DNA from: Owenia fusiformis
Taxonomy: Eukaryota; Annelida; Polychaeta; Sabellida; Oweniidae
NCBI GenBank assembly: GCA_903813345.2
Contig: CAIIXF020000002.1
Location: forward strand, 29,147,223-29,211,222
DNA: 64,000 nt
Direction of reading: 5' to 3'
Shown here: piece by piece, positions 36,610 to 48,297 of the stretch
Layout of the letters: each line of letters begins with the position of its first letter
How positions within the stretch are numbered: position 1 is the first letter of the stretch
Notes under the pieces: generated by a model
The model's input: the letters and a program-made list of their open reading frames with translations, nothing else
Database searches by the model: none
What the model was told of the DNA's origin: nothing
Program-made: the position numbers and the translations under genes

Positions 36610-37690
36610 TGTTCATTATAAAATACTGCTTCAACGTGCATAATCCTCAAATAAGAATAGGTGACATTTCAGTGTTCATAATATGTAAATAATGATGTAA
36701 CATTTCCCTAATGTTCATAGCATACTGCTTAAGCGTTCATAATGTTCATAATAATGTTCATATATTTCCTTAGCGTTCATTATCACATTCTGTCTCAGCG
36801 TTCATAATATGTAGATAAGAATAGGCGACATTTCCTAAGTGTTCAATATAAGATACTACTTTAGCGTTCACATTTCCTAATTGTTCATCATAACATACTG
36901 CTCCAGTGTCCATAAATATGAATAGGCAACATTTCCTTAGTGTTCATTATTATTATTATAAGATACTGCTTTAGCGTTCATAATCCACGAATAAGAATAG
37001 ACAACATTTCCTTATTGTTCATCATAACACACTGTTTCAGCGTTTATAATCCAAAAAATAAGAACAGGCAACATTTTCTAAGTGTTCAATACACGAGAAT
37101 CTACTGCTTCGGCGTTCATAATATGTAAATAACGAAAGGCACCATTTCTCTTATGTTCATAGCATACTGCTTCAGTGTTCATAATCCATAAATAAGAATA
37201 GGCGACATTTCCCAAGTGTTCATTATAAGCTACTGCTTTAGCGTTCATAATCCACGAATAAGAACAGGTGACATTTCGTAAGTGTTCATTATAACATACT
37301 GCTTCAGCATTCATGATCCACAAATGAAAATAGGCCACATTTCGTAAGTGTTCATTATAACATACTGCTTCAGCGTTTATAATCCACAATAAAAATAGGC
37401 GACATTTCCCAAGTGTTCATTATAAGATACTGCTTTAGCTTTCATAATCCACAAATAAGAATAGGTGACATTTGGTTAGTGTTCAATATATTCTGCTTCA
37501 GCATTCATAATCCACAAATACAAATAGGCATTATTTCCTAAGTGTTCATTATAAGATACTGATCCACAAATAAGAATAGGCGACATTTCCTAAGTGTTCA
37601 TTATACAGGAAGCTACTGCTTCAGCATTCATAATATGTAAATAACAATAGGCAAATCTTACCTAATGTTCATAGCATACTGCCTCAGTGT
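36610..37690. repeat. Tandem array of about 66-74-bp units in intron 4
   Basis: The unit resembles GTTCATTATAACATACTGCT, TCAGCGTTCATAATCCAC, AAATAAGAATAGGCGACATT. About 14 variable copies occur and they grade into the next array. Confidence 0.88.
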
Positions 37691-39290
37691 TTAAAATATG
37701 GAATTAACAATAGGCAATATTTCCTTAGCATCCATTATTACATACTGTTTTAGCATAATATGTAGATATGTACATACCAATAGGTGACACTGTCCAATGT
37801 CATGACAACATACTGCCTCAGTGTTCAAAATATGGAAATAACAATAGGCAATATTTCCTTAACATTCATTATTACATAATGTTTTAGCGTAATATGTAGA
37901 TATGTACATAGCAATAGGTGACACTGTCCAATGTCATGACAACATACTACCTCATTGTTCAAAATATGGAAATAACAATAGGCAATATTTCCTTAGCATC
38001 CATTATTACATACTGTTTTAGCATAATATGTAGATATGTACATAGCAATAGGCGACACTGCCCAATGTCATGACAACATACTGCCTCACTGTTCAAAATA
38101 TGGAAATAACAATAGGCAATATTTCCTTAACATTCATTATTACATAATGTTTTAGCGTAATATGTAGATATGTACATAGCAATAGGTGACACTGTCCAAT
38201 GTCATGACAATATACTGCTTCAGTGTTCAAAATATGGAATCAACAATAGGCAATATTTCCTTAGCATTCATTATTACATAATGTTTTAGCGTAATATGTA
38301 GATATGTACATAGCAATAGGTGACACTGTCCAATGTCATGACAATATACTGCTTCAGTGTTCAAAATATGGAAATAAAAATAGGCAATATTTCCTTAGCA
38401 TCCATTATTACATAATGTTTTAGCGTAATATGTAGATATGTACATAGCAATAGGCGACACTGCCCAATGTCATGACAACATACTGCCTCAGTGTTCAAAA
38501 TATTGAAATAACAATAGGCAATATTTCCTTAGCATCCATTATTGCATACTGTTTTAGCATAATAAGTAGATATGTACATAGCAATAGGCGACACTGCCCA
38601 ATGTCATGACAACATACTGCCTCAGTGTTCAAAATATGGAAATAACAATAGGCAATATTTCCTTAACATTTATTATTACATACTGTTTTAGCGTAATATG
38701 TAGATATGTACATAGCAATAGGTGACACTGCCCAATGTCATTACAACATACTGCCTTAGTGTTCAAAATATGGAAATAAAAATAGGCAATATTTCCTTAG
38801 CATCCATTATTACATACTGTTTTAGCATAATATGTAGATATGTATATAGCAATAGGCGACACTGCCCAATGTCATGACAACATACTGCCTCAGTGTTCAA
38901 AATATGGAAATAACAATAGGCAATATTTCCTTAACATTCATTATTACATACTGTTTTAGCATAATATGTAGATATGTATATAGCAATAGGCGACACTGCC
39001 CAATGGCATAACAACATACTGCCTCAGTGTTCAAAATATGGAAATAACAATAGGCAATATTTCCTTAACATTAATTATTACGTACTGTTTTAGCATAATA
39101 TGTAGATATGTACATAGCAATAGGTGACACTGCCCAATGTCATGACAACATACTGCCTCAGTGTTCAAAATATGGAAATAACAATAGGCAATATTTCCTG
39201 AACATCAATTATTACATACTGTTTTAGCATAATATGTAGATATGTACATAGCAATAGGCGACACTGCCCAATATCATAACAACATATGGC
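37690..39290. repeat. 134-bp satellite in intron 4
   Basis: GACACTG(T/C)CCAATG recurs at 37786, 37920, 38054, 38188, 38322, 38456, 38590, 38724, 38858, 38992, 39126 and 39260, exactly 134 bp apart. It shares words (ATACTGC-TCAGTGTTCA, AATAGG) with the preceding array, so it probably arose as a dimer. It ends about 115 bp before nicotinamidase exon e. Confidence 0.95.
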
Positions 39291-39404
39291 TTTTATTATA
39301 TGTAAATAACAAATTACTGTAGTCAACATTTTCAAATTTCTAACATTATACAAGTATCTATGTTTCTGTACAAAATCACCTAATTTATGTACTCTTCTTT
39401 TAAG

Positions 39405-39573
39405 GTGGTTGAAAATGCTTGCCATGTTAACAAAGGGAAGAACCCTGAGATTGACAGCTACTCAGCTTTTTGGGACAACAACAAACTTTCACAGACAGAA
39501 CTTGTGTCAGAACTCACGAAACGTGGCGTCACTGACGTCTATGTGTGTGGTGTCGCCTATGATGTTTGCGTTG
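39405..39573 (+). CDS. Naam: Nicotinamidase exon e: catalytic Lys and Cys
   Basis: The exon is 169 bp (56 codons plus one base). The acceptor is TTTTAAG, an AAG rather than a CAG, and the donor is GTAAGT. It encodes VVENACHVNKGKNPEIDSYS...YVCGVAYDVCV. The Lys of NKGK and the Cys of DVCV are the remaining catalytic residues. The leftover G pairs with GT at the start of the next exon to make the Gly of DVCVGSTAL. Confidence 0.95.
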
Positions 39574-39879
39574 GTAAGTAAACACATGAAAAAACATTAC
39601 AAAAACTATGGTCCTCTTGAAAACTAAAGCATTTTTGAAAAATCATAGATTTTAAACACTATTTTGTGGAAAACTAAATTTGTCATAAGTTACAGCCATT
39701 TTTAGTGAGCAATTTGACTGATATATCCATTCATATATTATTGTTCTGTTTATATCAACTATTGACACATTATATTGTTAGTAGTTGTTCAATGTGTATT
39801 AATCTTTAAAGTAGACAGACTATAATGAGTATAGTGCTATACAAACTATAAAACATATATGTAGGGTTCAATTTAGACT
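39574..39879. other. Start of intron 5, nothing recognised
   Basis: Plain AT-rich intron sequence between the exon e donor and the inverted duplication. Confidence 0.5.
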
Positions 39880-40407
39880 TCATAGTCTGGATGTAGAGCC
39901 ACTAGAGGTGGAAATGCTTATTATATGAACTTTTTTTGCATTTTCTGTTTAAACATGATATCCATATTCAGAAACTGTCGGATGCCCAACGGGCATCCTT
40001 GAGGAATTTTTTTGGCGGCCATTTTGAATTTTCACACGTTTTATGTAATTTAGCCAGCATATTAGAACAGAAAACTAGCATACACATAAACATATCTTGC
40101 TGTTTTTTCTATAATAGAGTTTTAATATGATGTATACCAATATGTTAGGTTCCAGAAATGTTTCTTGACAAAAATAAAAAAAAATTCAAGATGGCCGCCA
40201 ACCTTACAATTTATGAAATGTCTCATTCTGTGATAATATTAAATTGATATTAGTGTTTCCTACAAAATTACCAATAAATAATACTAAAAACATCTGATTA
40301 TGATCTCTTTCTCACATATAAAATATCTGAAATGAGTAAAAAGTAACCTACATAATAATAATGATGTTCCACAAGGGTCATTTCTTGGTGCTATATATAT
40401 CTTGAAT

Positions 40408-41184
40408 TTATGAATTATCTTCTTTTACTAAGATTTCATCAAGGATTTCCCTCAATAAATCCTCATCAGTTTCTTCAAATTCCTGTTCAGTTACTGTCTT
40501 TGTATGTTGGTTAATGCATTCATTCCCCTTGCAAACACAGAACAGATAAAGATGCCTTGGAGCATGAACATCGCCCAGTTTCACATACATTGCCCTCTGA
40601 TGCACATGTGCACTTAATGAGCTGGTGAATTCCTTCAGGGGCACAGGGTGTATCCTTGGGCATTGTTGTTGGGACAGATGAGCCCATGCTGTTAATTTCC
40701 CAACCATAATCTGTTGGAAGGATAAGTGGGGGGTCAGGCATATCAGCATTTTTCCATATAGCTACCTGGAAATGAGCTCGCTTCACATGCTGGGAAAATT
40801 CTTCTGTTGTTGGTGGGAGGGATTTTAGCTTTGGTGCATTGGTAATGACTGTTTTGCTGCATTTTTCTTTGCTCATACAGCATATCTCACATCAGACATT
40901 TTGTCTGTGACTTTAGGTGTAATTCCATAACATCTAGAAACAAATTCTGTTGAAGTTTTCTCAACTTCAGTCATGTCTGCATTGACATCTCCCAAGTTAG
41001 CGAATGAGTATCTATTTAACACCTCCAGGACTGTTAGCTTGCCAATTCCATGCATGCAAGATGTCGTATCACTGCCAGAGAGACCATGCGCAGCTAACAA
41101 GTTTGGGATTTTTAATTTGTGTTCATTTACGGTTGCATTAATGTTAATTTTTGCTCGGCCAGATGATGTTCCCTCCATTATCAC
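40408..41184 (-). pseudogene. PIN/FEN-like nuclease family protein, C-terminal half (- copy)
   Basis: This is the inverted twin of 41848-42620. It begins at the arm boundary inside TSSGRAKINI and carries the LLAAHGLSGSDTTSCMHGIGK block. It reaches the same TGA as the + copy (at 40873-40875), then continues from the overlapping ATG at 40876. Its six-C run keeps the reading frame into the Cys-rich segment IKCTCASEGNVC..GRCSCSKAS, after which frames shift again. The acidic tail EETDEDLLREILDEILV lies in another frame. The N-terminal half is absent, so it cannot be functional. Confidence 0.75.
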
Positions 41185-42620
41185 TATTTGATGAAAATGG
41201 AGAAATTAATATCACAACTTCAAAATCAAAACTGAAACAAAAGTTACAGATTGAGGTGACCTCAAGAGGAAACAATTGCAATGTACGTGTCGTTGATGGG
41301 CGTGCCATCCTTTGGATCATAACATGGCCGATGGCTGGCAAAATTGAAAACTTCTGTATTGCTTTCACTAAGTACATCCTGAGACTCCTAACCGAATCAG
41401 ATGTATACCTTATCTTTGACAGATATAAAGACAATAACATAAAGAACAGCACCAGGTCATCTCAAGCTCAATCAGCCAGTAGAGTGTATAAGTTCAGCTC
41501 TGACACACCTCTCCCTGCACAGAATGTTGTTCTGAATGTGACTGAGAACAAGGTCCAGTTGATAAAGTGTGTCATCGACCATCTCACTCAAAAAGCTAGT
41601 GAAGGATCATTCTCCAACATCCTTGTCATCACAGGTCCTGATCCAACAGCTGTACAAATTCACAATATTGACCAACGTGATGACTTAAGGAACACTCAAG
41701 AAGAAGCAGATGTTGTTATTGTACACCAGGTTCTGTGTGCTGCCAGTAAAGGCCAACAGAATATCAGTGTACTCAGTGATGATACTGATGTTTTCCTTCT
41801 ACTTCTTCATCACTGTCTCAAGCACAAGTTAATGGAAAATAACATCATAATGGAGAGAACATCATCTGGCCGAGCAAACATTAACATTGATGCAACCGTA
41901 AATGAACACAAATTAAAAATCCCAAACTTGTTAGCTGCGCATGGTCTCTCTGGCAGTGATACGACATCTTGCATGCATGGAATTGGCAAGCTAACAGTCC
42001 TGAAGGTGTTAAATAGATACTCACTCGCTAACCTGGGAGATGTCAATTCAGACATGACTGAAGTTGAGAAAACTTCAACAGATTTTGTTTCTAGATGTTA
42101 TGGAATTTTACCTAAAGTCACAGACAAAATGTCTGATGTGAGATATGCTGTATGAGCAAAGAAAATGCTGCAAAACACATTACAAATGCACCAAAGCTAA
42201 AATCCCTCCAACAAACAACAGAAGCATTTTCCCAGCATGTGAAGCGAGCTTATTTCCAAGTAGCTTCATGGAAAAATGCTGATATGCCTGACCCCCACTT
42301 ATCCTTCCAACAGATTATGGTTGGGAAATTAACAGCACGGGCTCACCTGTCCCAACAACAATGCCCAAGGATACACCCTGTGCCCCTGAAGGAATTCACC
42401 AGCTCATTAAGTGCACATGTGCATCAGAGGGCAATGTATGTGAAACTGGGCGATGTTCATGCTCCAAGGCATCTTTATCATGTATATTGTTCTGTGTTTG
42501 CAAGGGGAATGAATGCGCAATTACTAACATACAAAGACAGTAACTGAACAGGAATTGGAAGAAACTGATGAGGATTTATTGAGGGAAATCCTTGATGAAA
42601 TCTTAGTAAAATAAGATAAT
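41184..42620 (+). pseudogene. PIN/FEN-like nuclease family protein, truncated and frameshifted (+ copy)
   Basis: The main open part runs to a TGA at 42153-42155. Acidic signature blocks are VVDGRAILW, DVYLIFDRYKDNNIK, EEADVVIVHQ, SDDTDVFLLLL and SGSDTTSCMHGIGKLTVLKVL. The spacing of EEAD, DDTD and G-DTTS followed by GIGK resembles FEN/XPG-type PIN nucleases with a helix-hairpin element; that link is my inference. Homologous proteins are common in invertebrate genomes and look mobile. The ATGA at 42152 moves the reading frame by one. Near 42293 the C run is one base shorter than in the other copy, breaking the frame again before a Cys-rich tail (CTCASEGNVC..CSCSKASLSC). The first open bases (41151-41183) belong to the other arm. 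Confidence 0.75.
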
Positions 42621-43475
42621 TCATAAATTCAAGATATATATAGCACCAAGAAATGACCCTTGTGGAACATCATTAGTATTATGTAGGTTACTTGTTACTC
42701 ATTTCAGATATTTTATATGTGAGAAAGAGATCATAATCAGATGTATTTAGTATTATTTATTGATAATTTTGTAGGAAACACTAATATCAATTTGATATTA
42801 TCACAGAATGAGACATTTCATAAATTGTAAGGTTGGCGGCCATCTTGAATTTTTTTTATTTTTGTCAAGAAACATTTCTGGAACCTAACATATTGGTATA
42901 CATCATATTAAAACTCTATTATAGAAAAAACAGCAAGATTTGTTTATGTGTATGCTAGTTTTCTGTTCTAATATGCTGGCTAAAATACATAAAACATGTG
43001 AAAATTCAAAATGGCCGCCAAAAAAATTCCTCAAGGATGCCTGTTGGGCATCCGACAGTTTCTGAATATGGATATCATGTTTAAACAGAAAATGCAAAAA
43101 AAGTTCATATAATAAGCATTTCCACCTTCACTTAAAATATGGCACTTCACATCCAGACTATCACCTTCTCTGCCTACTGTAATTGAATATTTATGGAGCA
43201 GGCAGGTTATCAGTGAATTATAACGCATCTAATCCATCTTCATCCATCAACATGCTCAATTGCTCATGATGTACAATAATAATTTTGGGGCCATTACATG
43301 TACTTCCAAATATGTATATAAGGTATATAACATGTATATAAGGTATATAATTTACTTTATATATGTCTCTGTTATATTCTTGTTCGTCATCTGAATCTGT
43401 AAAGTATTTATAAAACACGTCTCATGCCATGATTCTTCCTAAGATTGTACTACTTAATGATATAAATGTGTTCAT

Positions 43476-45854
43476 TTATTTTGTGTTTTTGTTATTATAT
43501 TGTTGCAATAGTTTCCTGGTATGTTCCAACTCTTTCTGTTTCCCAAGGGCCTCATAGCAGCTGGTAATGTTCAAGAGAATGGATAAATACAACAAGTGAG
43601 TTTCATCCCCTTGCTTACACAGAGACTTGGCCTTTTCCAGGTAGCCCAGTGCAGATTCATACTCTTTGTTGTGTACAAGGGCATCAGTGTAGTAGTAATA
43701 TATCCAGATTGTGTCTTGGGTTGTATCTAACCATGGCTTACATTGAGATCGAAGTTCAATGAGGCGCTCACAGCACTCCTTGAGTTGTGTGTAGTCCTGC
43801 ATTGTCTGTAGAATCTCAGCCTTCATCACCATGTGCTTCAGGAGCTCACTTGGTGGAGACACCTTTAAAGCTTCATCTACAGATGTTAGTGCTGCTGGGT
43901 AGTCTTTCAGATTCATGTGGCAGTCAGCTATTTTGTTTAAATAATCTGCTTCATCACTGCTGTCTAGATCTTGGTTGGTCTGGAGTTCATCCTGCAGAAC
44001 CTTCAGCAGAGAATGGTAATCACCTCTAACAGTGTGAAAATGTATGACATCCATGAACACACTATTTCTAGAAACAGGTTCTATTTTGTGGTGCCATGAT
44101 TCTTCCCAAGATTGTAACAGTACATGTAGTTCATCAATGACCTCATCATCCTGGAAGCATGTGTATAACTTAGCTAGTAGGAGGCAATACTTACACTCAC
44201 AGTACATGGGGCATGATTGCATCAACTGTTTAACATCACTAGGATTTATGCTGGTTGCATTTTTCAGACATGCAGGGACTGACATGGAACAACTCATGTA
44301 TCTGAGGAAGTAATGCTGTAGTAAGTTGATGAATGGAATTGGTATGACCTCCCTTGAGACAGATGTGATAGGTGTCAGAAGGTCATCTGGATTTGTATTA
44401 GTAGTTGTGAACTGTGTAAATGTCTCAATGAGATCATGTTGTTGATTTTTGAAGCAGTATGTGAACAGCCTTACTGCAATTACAAAATTGATCATCAGTA
44501 ACAGGTGTGAACAACTTTCTTGACCAATGAATTTTTGTAGCTCATCAATGATATCCCATGGAGATGCTTTATCAATATTGAACAAGTCTTTCATATTATT
44601 TATCAGGATTGATGGAAATCTATAATAGTTCTTTTTAGCATTGCGTGTACTGGTATTTGAACCAAGCCTGAATTTATATCTATCACAATCTTTCTTCATT
44701 TGTTCAATGCAATTTCTAATTGTTAAGTCTTCTTTTTCCTCTTTTCTGACTCTTGCTAGCTGGTTCCTGAATTCTTGAAACAAGCCTTCATCACCCATTA
44801 TGTTGGTTGCCGTGGAGACAATAGTTGCGAGATGGTAGCCATTTTTCTCATCAGATTCATTTGTGCTAAGCTCAGCCATGTATGTAGGTGTACCAATTAG
44901 TTTGACAGGTTCTTTTTTCTCTGTACCTTCATGACCAGGTGGTATTTTAGCTGCCCAGGGCATACTACCATCAAGCTTGAACCCACTGGGTGTAGTATCA
45001 TCATAGAAATCATTCGATATTGTTTCCTCGTAAAAGTTATTTAGGCTTCTTATTCCCACAGCAGGCAGAGGGGTTTCCCCCAAGTTGAGCACCTTTAGTT
45101 GAAAGTGGAAGTGGAGATTGAGGAAATATTCATCATGCCTATCATTCTCTGTTAAAAACAGATACTCTAGATCAGAGTAGGGGGTGCTTTCACCTCTTGC
45201 AAGAGACCCCAGTCCAACCATGGTGAATTTACAGGGTGGGGGTCCACATACAGCTATGCTTTGCTCCATTAAAGCAGCACTGAACTCTTTGATAAAGCTT
45301 GTGTTGTCCGCACAAATTGATTTAACCTTTTGGTTAAGCCTTCCCTCAAAGTCTGGATTTGGTCCATTTTCTGCCTTTGGCCACTCCATCATTAACTTTA
45401 CTAGGTCTTTCATATTTGTTTTAAGACTGAATCTGTGGGAATTCAATGCCTCATTGGGATTGGCCTGTAGCTCTGTATTGATGCTCAGCTGCGAAACATC
45501 CTGCTCAATACCCGAGGCATCCTCGATGATTGTGTCCTTGCCAAGAACATTCTCCATGTACATTTTCTCAACTTCAGCACATAGTATTGGAATCTGTTGC
45601 TGGTGTTGCTCAACATTTGGACCCCTTTCTTTTGTTAAATTCAGGCATGCCTTAGCCCCATTATACAATGCCACAGCATTAACATAATCTTGTCGTTGCT
45701 TGGATTTATTCAAACATCTTTGCCTGTAAAGATCCCCCAGCTCAATCATCTTGACTCCCTCTTTTTCATGATTGCGAAGTTCTTGTTTTGTCAAAGCACA
45801 AAGTTCTTTCCCAACATTGTCTTCCTCCTCTAATACTATCGAAGATTCCGCCAT
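43476..45854 (-). CDS. Intronless nucleotidyltransferase-like (GlnD-N/DUF294 type) and TPR protein, 792 aa
   Basis: A full-length uninterrupted ORF starts at AAGATGGCGG (good initiation context). Residues about 25-75 form a helical TPR-like segment. Residues 216-230 read GSLARGESTPYSDLE, the GS..RGE..PYSDxE signature of polymerase-beta-type nucleotidyltransferases, as in the N-terminal domain of GlnD/DUF294 proteins; Asp228 and Glu230 would bind metal. Residues about 640-790 contain TPR-like helices (ADCHMNLKDYPAALTSVDEA; EYESALGYLEKAKSLC). Similar proteins occur in several invertebrate lineages without a known substrate. An AATAAA overlaps the stop codon. It is nested antisense in nicotinamidase intron 5 and has no introns, so it may have arisen by retroposition or transfer. 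The real reaction is unknown. Confidence 0.82.
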   Translation of the reverse strand: MAESSIVLEEEDNVGKELCALTKQELRNHEKEGVKMIELGDLYRQRCLNKSKQRQDYVNAVALYNGAKACLNLTKERGPNVEQHQQQIPILCAEVEKMYMENVLGKDTIIEDASGIEQDVSQLSINTELQANPNEALNSHRFSLKTNMKDLVKLMMEWPKAENGPNPDFEGRLNQKVKSICADNTSFIKEFSAALMEQSIAVCGPPPCKFTMVGLGSLARGESTPYSDLEYLFLTENDRHDEYFLNLHFHFQLKVLNLGETPLPAVGIRSLNNFYEETISNDFYDDTTPSGFKLDGSMPWAAKIPPGHEGTEKKEPVKLIGTPTYMAELSTNESDEKNGYHLATIVSTATNIMGDEGLFQEFRNQLARVRKEEKEDLTIRNCIEQMKKDCDRYKFRLGSNTSTRNAKKNYYRFPSILINNMKDLFNIDKASPWDIIDELQKFIGQESCSHLLLMINFVIAVRLFTYCFKNQQHDLIETFTQFTTTNTNPDDLLTPITSVSREVIPIPFINLLQHYFLRYMSCSMSVPACLKNATSINPSDVKQLMQSCPMYCECKYCLLLAKLYTCFQDDEVIDELHVLLQSWEESWHHKIEPVSRNSVFMDVIHFHTVRGDYHSLLKVLQDELQTNQDLDSSDEADYLNKIADCHMNLKDYPAALTSVDEALKVSPPSELLKHMVMKAEILQTMQDYTQLKECCERLIELRSQCKPWLDTTQDTIWIYYYYTDALVHNKEYESALGYLEKAKSLCKQGDETHLLYLSILLNITSCYEALGKQKELEHTRKLLQQYNNKNTK

Positions 45855-46460
45855 CTTGATATCAATTTACCACTTCCTGGTCAAATAGAATAACCCACTG
45901 AACAATATCGTACTTGAGACAAAATGAAATGAAACATTGAAATAAAGATGTCTTGTTAGCAAGTTGAACTTTAATTCTGCAATTTAATTTATTCATGCTT
46001 TAATATGTATAAGAAAGAATGTCTTACCTAATGTCTTACATTTCTTGATTTTTGTCAACAGGGTTCAATCGCGTCTTGCAATTGCGTCGTTTAGATTTTT
46101 ACTTTTTGTTATTTATTGAGGTCATCTGATCAGAGGGGACTAATCATTTGATTTTTAAATTAATTGTTCTCTCTACTTTATGTTACGATTATTTGTTGTT
46201 TTTATTGGAACTTAATTTTGTTTTGATGAAAATTTAAAACCTTGTTTTATTTAATACTTGTTATTCTTGATATGCAACACACTATAATATTTTCTCAATG
46301 GTACATCCATAGATTTGAGACTTATCGATAAATGTTCAGGTACACAAATACTTAAAACAAGTACTTGAAATGTTGTATTTTAGGTCCAAAGTATTATAAA
46401 ACTTAAAATAAAGATTATGTTTGAGAGACATCTTTAATTCAATTTATTTTGTATTTGTTA
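45855..46460 (-). promoter_or_regulatory. 5' flank of the nucleotidyltransferase/TPR gene
   Basis: This is AT-rich sequence upstream of the ATG at 45854. I see no convincing TATA box at a fixed distance and no coding exon. The promoter of the antisense gene should lie here. It is bounded upstream by the start of the hairpin-ended repeat at 46461. Confidence 0.3.
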
Positions 46461-48297
46461 TGTCACCACCAAAAGTGGTGACATATTGTTATGGTCTCCG
46501 TTTTTTTGCGACGGCGTCCGGCGGTTGGCGTCCGGCGGTTGGCGTCCGGCGTCTGTAACAATTTCTTACAACTTCCTATAACTTAACAAATACTGTTTAG
46601 ACTGACTTCAATTTTTTTCTAAATCATCTACATGTTCTCAGAAGTTCAAATCTGACTTTAGATTTGACATTTGACCTTCAATGACCTTCTCAAGGTCAAA
46701 AAGGTCTTTTTTCAACTTGCTTCACATTGACTAAATTTTTTTTCAAAATCATCTACATGTTCTCAGAAATTCAAATCTGACTTTAGATTTGACATTTCAC
46801 CTTCAAATCTGACTTTAGATTTGATATTTGACCTTCAATGACCTTCTCAAGGTCAAAAAAGGTCAAAAAGGTCTGTTTTCAACTTGCTTCAAATTGACTA
46901 AATTTTTTTTTCAAAATCATCTATGTGTTCTCAGAAATTCAAATCTGACTTAAGATTTGACATTTGACCTTCAATGACCTTTTCAAGGTCAAAAAAGGTC
47001 AAAAAGGTCTGTTATCAACTTGCTTCAAATTGACTAAAATTTTTTTTCAAAATCATCTACGTGTTCTCAGAAATTCAAATCTGACTTTAGATTTGACTTA
47101 AGATTTGACATTTGACCTTCAATGACCTTCTCAAAGTCAAAAAAGGTCAAAAAGGTCTTTTTTCAACTTGCTTCAAATTGACTAAATTTTTTTTTCAAAA
47201 TCATCTACATGTTCTCAGAAATTCAAATCTGACTTTAGATTTGACATTTGACCTTCAATGACCTTCTCAATGTCAAAAAAGGTCAAAAAGGTATTTTTTC
47301 ATCTTGCTTCAAATTGACTAAATTTTTTTTCAAAATCATCTACATGTTCTCAGAAATTCATGTATGACTTTAGATTTGACATTTGACCTTCAATGACCTT
47401 CTCAAGGTCAAAAAAGGTCAAAAAGGTCTTTTTCAACTTGCTTCAAATTGACTAATTTTTTTTTCAAAATCATCTACATGTTCTCAGAAATTCAAATCTG
47501 ACTTTAGATTTGACATTTGACCTTCAATGACCTTCTCAAGGTCAAAAAAGGTCAAAAAGGTCTGTTTTCAACTTGCTTCAAATTGACTAAATTTTTTTTT
47601 CAAAATCATCTACGTGTTCTCAGAAATTCAAATCTGACTTTAGATTTGACTTAAGATTTGACATTTGACCTTCAATGACCTTCTCAAAGTCAAAAAAGGT
47701 CAAAAAGGTCTTTTTTCAACTTGCTTCAAATTGACTAAATTTTTTTTTCAAAATCATCAACATGTTCTCAGAAATTCAAATCTGACTTTAGATTTGACAT
47801 TTGACCTTCAATGACCTTCTCAATGTCAAAAAAGGTCAAAAGGTATTTTTTCATCTTGCTTCAAATTGACTAAATATTTTTTCAAAATCATCTACATGTT
47901 CTCAGAAATTCAAATATGACTTTAGATTTGACTCTAGATTTGACATTTGACCTTCAATGACCTTCTCAAGGTCAAAAAAGGTCAAAAATGTATTTTTTCA
48001 ACTTGCTTCAAATTGACTAATTTTTTTTTTCAAAATCATCTACATATTCTCAGAAATTCAAATCTGACTTTAGATTTGACATTTGACCTTTAATGACCTT
48101 CTCAAGGTCAAAAAAGGTCAAAAAGGTCTGTTTTCAACTTGCTTCAAATTGACTAATTTTTTTTTCAAAATCATCTACATCTTTTCAGAAGTTCAAATTT
48201 GACTTTACAAGTTCTCAGAAATTCAAATCTGACTTAAGTTTGAACTCATAATATTGTGAGCAACTAGGTGGTGACATTTTGTCATGTTAATGCCTTG
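46461..48297 (+). mobile_element. Family A hairpin-ended repeat, copy 6, core expanded to about eleven 135-bp units
   Basis: The hairpin start is at 46462 and the standard end GGTGGTGACATTTTGTCATG..GCCTTG is at 48268-48297. In between, TTCAACTTGCTTCAAATTGA recurs with spacings of 134-136 bp or 147-148 bp; the longer form has an extra copy of TTTAGATTTGAC. The phrase AGGTCAAAAAAGGTCAAAAA is present in most units. No coding capacity. Confidence 0.92.

Larger units (their letters stand above)
39880..43170. mobile_element. Large inverted duplication carrying two broken copies of a PIN/FEN-like nuclease gene
   Basis: Left arm about 39880-41183 and right arm about 41848-43170 are inverted copies of each other, about 1.3 kb each with only scattered differences. 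They are separated by a 0.66-kb loop. Each arm contains the C-terminal half of the same gene plus its 3' flank, which includes AAATGGCCGCCA and GCATCCGACAGTTTCTG blocks. The loop carries the more N-terminal coding part, present only for the + copy. The unit sits in intron 5 of nicotinamidase, downstream of the antisense NT/TPR gene. I saw no clear target duplication. Confidence 0.85.

Noticed and set aside
45184-45687. 167-codon + strand ORF
   Set aside because: Shadow of the antisense NT/TPR gene.
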